64,000 nt of DNA from RPQJ01 sp963706755 (GTDB lineage Bacteria; Pseudomonadota; Gammaproteobacteria; Steroidobacterales; Steroidobacteraceae). The number at the start of each line of letters is the position of its first letter. Position 1 is the stretch's first letter. Positions 61,518 through 64,000 of this stretch are shown in pieces. The DNA lies in NCBI GenBank assembly GCA_963706755.1, contig CAVPNH010000014.1, positions 1 through 64,000 on the forward strand, in the 5' to 3' direction. Below the pieces are notes generated by a model. It was not told the origin of the DNA. It searched no databases and worked only from the letters and a program-made list of their open reading frames with translations. Made by a program: the position numbers and the translations under genes.

Positions 61518-63164
61518 ATGACTAAATTCGTCTGCGTGACCGGCGGTGTGGTTTCCTCGCTGGGCAAGGGCATCGCGGCCGCTTCACTCGGCGCGATCCT
61601 CGAGGCACGGGGTCTCAAGGTCGCGATGGTCAAGCTCGACCCGTACATCAACGTGGACCCGGGCACCATGAGCCCGTTCCAGCACGGCGAGGTGTTCGTC
61701 ACCGACGACGGCACGGAGACGGACCTCGACCTCGGCCACTACGAGCGCTTCGTGCGCACCACGACCGGCCGCAACAGCAACTTCACGACCGGGCGCATCT
61801 ACGAGCGCGTCATCGCCAAGGAGCGCCGCGGCGACTACCTGGGCGCGACCGTGCAGGTGATCCCGCACATCACCGACGAGATCAAGCACTGCATCCGCAT
61901 GGGCGCGGGCGACGCCGACATCTGCATGGTCGAGATCGGCGGTACGGTGGGCGACATCGAGTCGCTGCCGTTCCTCGAGGCGATCCGCCAGTTGGGCGTC
62001 GAGCTGGGGCACGACAACGTGCTCTACATGCACCTGACGCTGATCCCGTACATCGCGACCTCCGGGGAAATCAAGACCAAGCCGACGCAGCACTCGGTGA
62101 AGGAGCTGCGCTCCATCGGCATCCAGCCGGACGTGCTGCTCTGCCGCTGCCTCGACCCGCTGCCGCAGGAACAGCGCAGGAAGATCGCGCTCTTCACCAA
62201 CGTCGAGGACCGCGCCGTCTTCTCCGCGGTCGACGCCGACAACATCTACAAGATCCCCTTGCTGCTGCACGAGCAGTCGCTGGACGCGATCGTCTGCGAG
62301 AAGCTGAAGATCGAGGCGCCCCCGGCCGACCTCAAGGAGTGGCAGCAGGTGGTGGCCGCCAAGGCCAATCTGGACCTCACGGTCAACGTCGCCATGGTCG
62401 GCAAGTACGTAAACCTGAAGGACGCCTACATCTCGCTCACCGAGGCGCTGATGCACGGTGGGCTGCGCACGCGGACGCGCGTCAACCTGAACTTCGTCGA
62501 GGCGACGGACATCGAGAAGCAGGGCACCGCCTGCCTCGAGGGCATGGACGCGGTGCTGGTCCCCGGCGGATTCGGGGAACGCGGCATCGAGGGCAAGATC
62601 CAGGCCGTGCGCTACGCACGGGAGCACGGTGTGCCGTACCTCGGCATCTGCCTCGGCATGCAGCTCGCGATCATCGAGTACGCACGCCACGTGGCGGGGC
62701 TCGAGGGTGCCCACAGCACCGAGTTCAACCGCGAGTCGCCGCACCCGGTGATCGCGCTCATCACGGAGTGGCAGGACCAGAAGGGCACGGTCGAGGCGCG
62801 CAGCGAGCAATCGAATCTCGGCGGCACCATGCGCCTCGGCGCGCAGGAAGTGCGCATCTCCCACGGCTCGCTGGCGCACGCCATCTACGGCCTGGATGTG
62901 ATCCGCGAGCGGCACCGTCACCGATACGAGTTCAACAACAACTACATGCAGAAGATGATGAACGCGGGCCTGCGGTTCTCCGGGTTCTCGCGCGACGGGC
63001 TGGTCGAGCTGATCGAGCTGCCGCACCATCCGTTCTTCATCGCGAGCCAGTACCACCCGGAGTTCCGCTCCACGCCGCGCGACGGTCACCCGCTCTTTAC
63101 CGGCTTCATCCGGGCCGCGCGGGATTACCGCGCGGCGCAGCTCCCGGCCGCGGCAGGCGCATGA
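61518..63164 (+). CDS. pyrG: CTP synthase
   Basis: Amination of UTP with glutamine. 548 residues from the ATG at 61518 (MTKFVCVTGGVVSSLGKGIA). Synthetase domain: KLDPYINVDPGTMSPFQHGE, FTTGRIYERVIAKERRGDYL, MVEIGGTVGDIESLPFLEAI. Glutaminase domain from about residue 290: VPGGFGERGIEGKIQAVRYA, the nucleophile Cys in YLGICLGMQLAIIEYARHVA, and the terminal QYHPEFRSTP with catalytic His and Glu. The stop overlaps the kdsA start. Upstream 61428-61517 has no clear promoter. Confidence 0.97.
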   Translation: MTKFVCVTGGVVSSLGKGIAAASLGAILEARGLKVAMVKLDPYINVDPGTMSPFQHGEVFVTDDGTETDLDLGHYERFVRTTTGRNSNFTTGRIYERVIAKERRGDYLGATVQVIPHITDEIKHCIRMGAGDADICMVEIGGTVGDIESLPFLEAIRQLGVELGHDNVLYMHLTLIPYIATSGEIKTKPTQHSVKELRSIGIQPDVLLCRCLDPLPQEQRRKIALFTNVEDRAVFSAVDADNIYKIPLLLHEQSLDAIVCEKLKIEAPPADLKEWQQVVAAKANLDLTVNVAMVGKYVNLKDAYISLTEALMHGGLRTRTRVNLNFVEATDIEKQGTACLEGMDAVLVPGGFGERGIEGKIQAVRYAREHGVPYLGICLGMQLAIIEYARHVAGLEGAHSTEFNRESPHPVIALITEWQDQKGTVEARSEQSNLGGTMRLGAQEVRISHGSLAHAIYGLDVIRERHRHRYEFNNNYMQKMMNAGLRFSGFSRDGLVELIELPHHPFFIASQYHPEFRSTPRDGHPLFTGFIRAARDYRAAQLPAAAGA

Positions 63165-63994
63165 GACTCTGCGGATTCGACGTCGGCCCCGACCGGCCCT
63201 TTTTCCTGATCGCCGGGCCCTGCGTCATCGAGAGCGAGGCGCTGGTGCTCGAGGTCGCGGGCCGGATGCGCGAAATCACGCGCGAACTCGGCATCCCGTA
63301 CATCTTCAAGGCATCTTTCGACAAGGCGAACCGCTCCTCGAAGTCGAGCTACCGCGGCCCCGGGCTCGAGGCAGGCCTCGCGATCCTCGCGAAGGTGAAG
63401 AGCGAGTTCGGCCTGCCGGTGCTGACCGACGTGCACGAGGACACGCCGCTCGCCGAGGTCGCCTCGGTCGTGGACGTCCTGCAGACGCCCGCCTTCCTGT
63501 GCCGGCAGACCAACTTCATCGTCGGCGTCGCTTCAGCCGGCAAGCCGGTCAACGTAAAGAAGGGCCAGTTCCTCTCGCCCTGGGAAATGGCGAACGTCGT
63601 GGACAAGGCCCGCTCGACCGGCAATGAGCACATCCTGGTCTGCGAGCGGGGCTTCAGCTTCGGCTACAACAACCTGGTCTCGGACATGCGCGGCCTCGCG
63701 GTGATGCGCGCGACCGGCGCCCCGGTCGTGTTCGACGCCACGCATTCCGTGCAGCTGCCGGGCGGGCAGGGCAGCGCATCCGGAGGCCAGCGGGAGTTCG
63801 TGCCGGTGCTGGCGCGCGCGGCTGTCGCGGCGGGCGTGTCCGGCGTCTTCATGGAGACCCATCCCGAGCCCGCCAAGGCGCTCTCGGACGGCCCCAACGC
63901 GTGGCCGCTCGATCGCATGCGCTCGCTGCTCGCGATGCTCAAGGAAATTGACGCCGCGGTGAAGTCGCGGCCGTACGAGGAATCGAGCCTATGA
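63161..63994 (+). CDS. kdsA: 3-deoxy-8-phosphooctulonate (KDO8P) synthase
   Basis: Condenses PEP with arabinose 5-phosphate to KDO8P for the LPS inner core. 277 residues. FFLIAGPCVIESEALVLEVA, FKASFDKANRSSKSSYRGPG, TDVHEDTPLAEVASVVDVLQ, CRQTNFIVGVASAGKPVNVK and VFDATHSVQLPGGQGSASGG with the metal or phosphate ligands. Usual length, intact. Placement between pyrG and eno is as in Pseudomonas. Confidence 0.96.
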   Translation: MRLCGFDVGPDRPFFLIAGPCVIESEALVLEVAGRMREITRELGIPYIFKASFDKANRSSKSSYRGPGLEAGLAILAKVKSEFGLPVLTDVHEDTPLAEVASVVDVLQTPAFLCRQTNFIVGVASAGKPVNVKKGQFLSPWEMANVVDKARSTGNEHILVCERGFSFGYNNLVSDMRGLAVMRATGAPVVFDATHSVQLPGGQGSASGGQREFVPVLARAAVAAGVSGVFMETHPEPAKALSDGPNAWPLDRMRSLLAMLKEIDAAVKSRPYEESSL

Positions 63995-64000
63995 CAAAGA
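63991..64000 (+). CDS. eno: 5' end of a gene, probably enolase
   Basis: An ATG at 63991 overlaps the kdsA TGA (ATGA) and reads MTK before the window ends. Enolases of this group begin MTKI and eno follows kdsA in the conserved pyrG-kdsA-eno order. Three codons cannot prove it, so the assignment is by synteny only. Confidence 0.5.

Overview
The window looks like chromosomal DNA of a high-GC gammaproteobacterium, possibly near the Xanthomonadales/Steroidobacterales. The evidence is gene order: map-glnD divergent from rpsB-tsf-pyrH-frr-uppS-cdsA-dxr-rseP-bamA-skp-lpxD-fabZ-lpxA-lpxB-rnhB-dnaE-accA, then tilS and pyrG-kdsA-eno, plus yoaA-tsaB and a qseE/qseG pair. This is inference from synteny and family knowledge; no database was searched.

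Layout. 0-3.1 kb: a QseG-like lipoprotein and a QseE/GlrK-like sensor kinase on the minus strand, separated by a plus-strand VapBC toxin-antitoxin pair. 3.1-8 kb: srkA, galE, a PKD-domain lipoprotein with an HEXXH metallopeptidase motif, and a small lipoprotein. 8-21 kb: typA, a RAYT transposase gene, a large PAS/GAF/GGDEF/EAL protein, an N-formylglutamate amidohydrolase/YbdK-like ligase in one frame, dusA, an adenylate cyclase-FHA protein, pckG, and a phasin. 21-25 kb: a DUF11-like secreted protein, yoaA and tsaB. 24.5-34.7 kb: a phosphate-starvation cluster, phoB-phoR-porin-phoU and pstSCAB, with dsbB and dapE between them. Three 7-4-7 Pho boxes are visible, before phoB, the porin and pstS. 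34.7-40.5 kb: dapD, dapC, glnD and map on the minus strand. 40.6-64 kb: a dense plus-strand block for translation, isoprenoid/undecaprenyl and phospholipid precursors, outer-membrane assembly, lipid A, DNA replication and fatty-acid synthesis, ending with the first bases of eno.

The most unusual content is intergenic. A RAYT gene (9988-10671) is bracketed by AATAGGGGACATTCCCC-type palindromes. The same repeat recurs at 4.1, 8.0, 16.5 and 18.5 kb, often at or inside stop codons, and once inside the apparent 5' end of dusA. Three other repeat classes are present: a TAG-initial heptamer array in inverted orientation (23657-23819), a GGGGACAGTCCCC pair (28272-28307), and two long hairpin elements at 35.6 and 58.9 kb that share a core but have different, perfectly paired arms.

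Many genes in the first 45 kb, including essential ones (uppS, cdsA), are broken by single-base frameshifts that are sometimes compensated within the same gene. I read these as sequencing or assembly indels, not pseudogenes, and give such genes their full inferred extent. No tRNA, rRNA, CRISPR array or prophage was recognised. No gene-free stretch exceeds about 300 bases.
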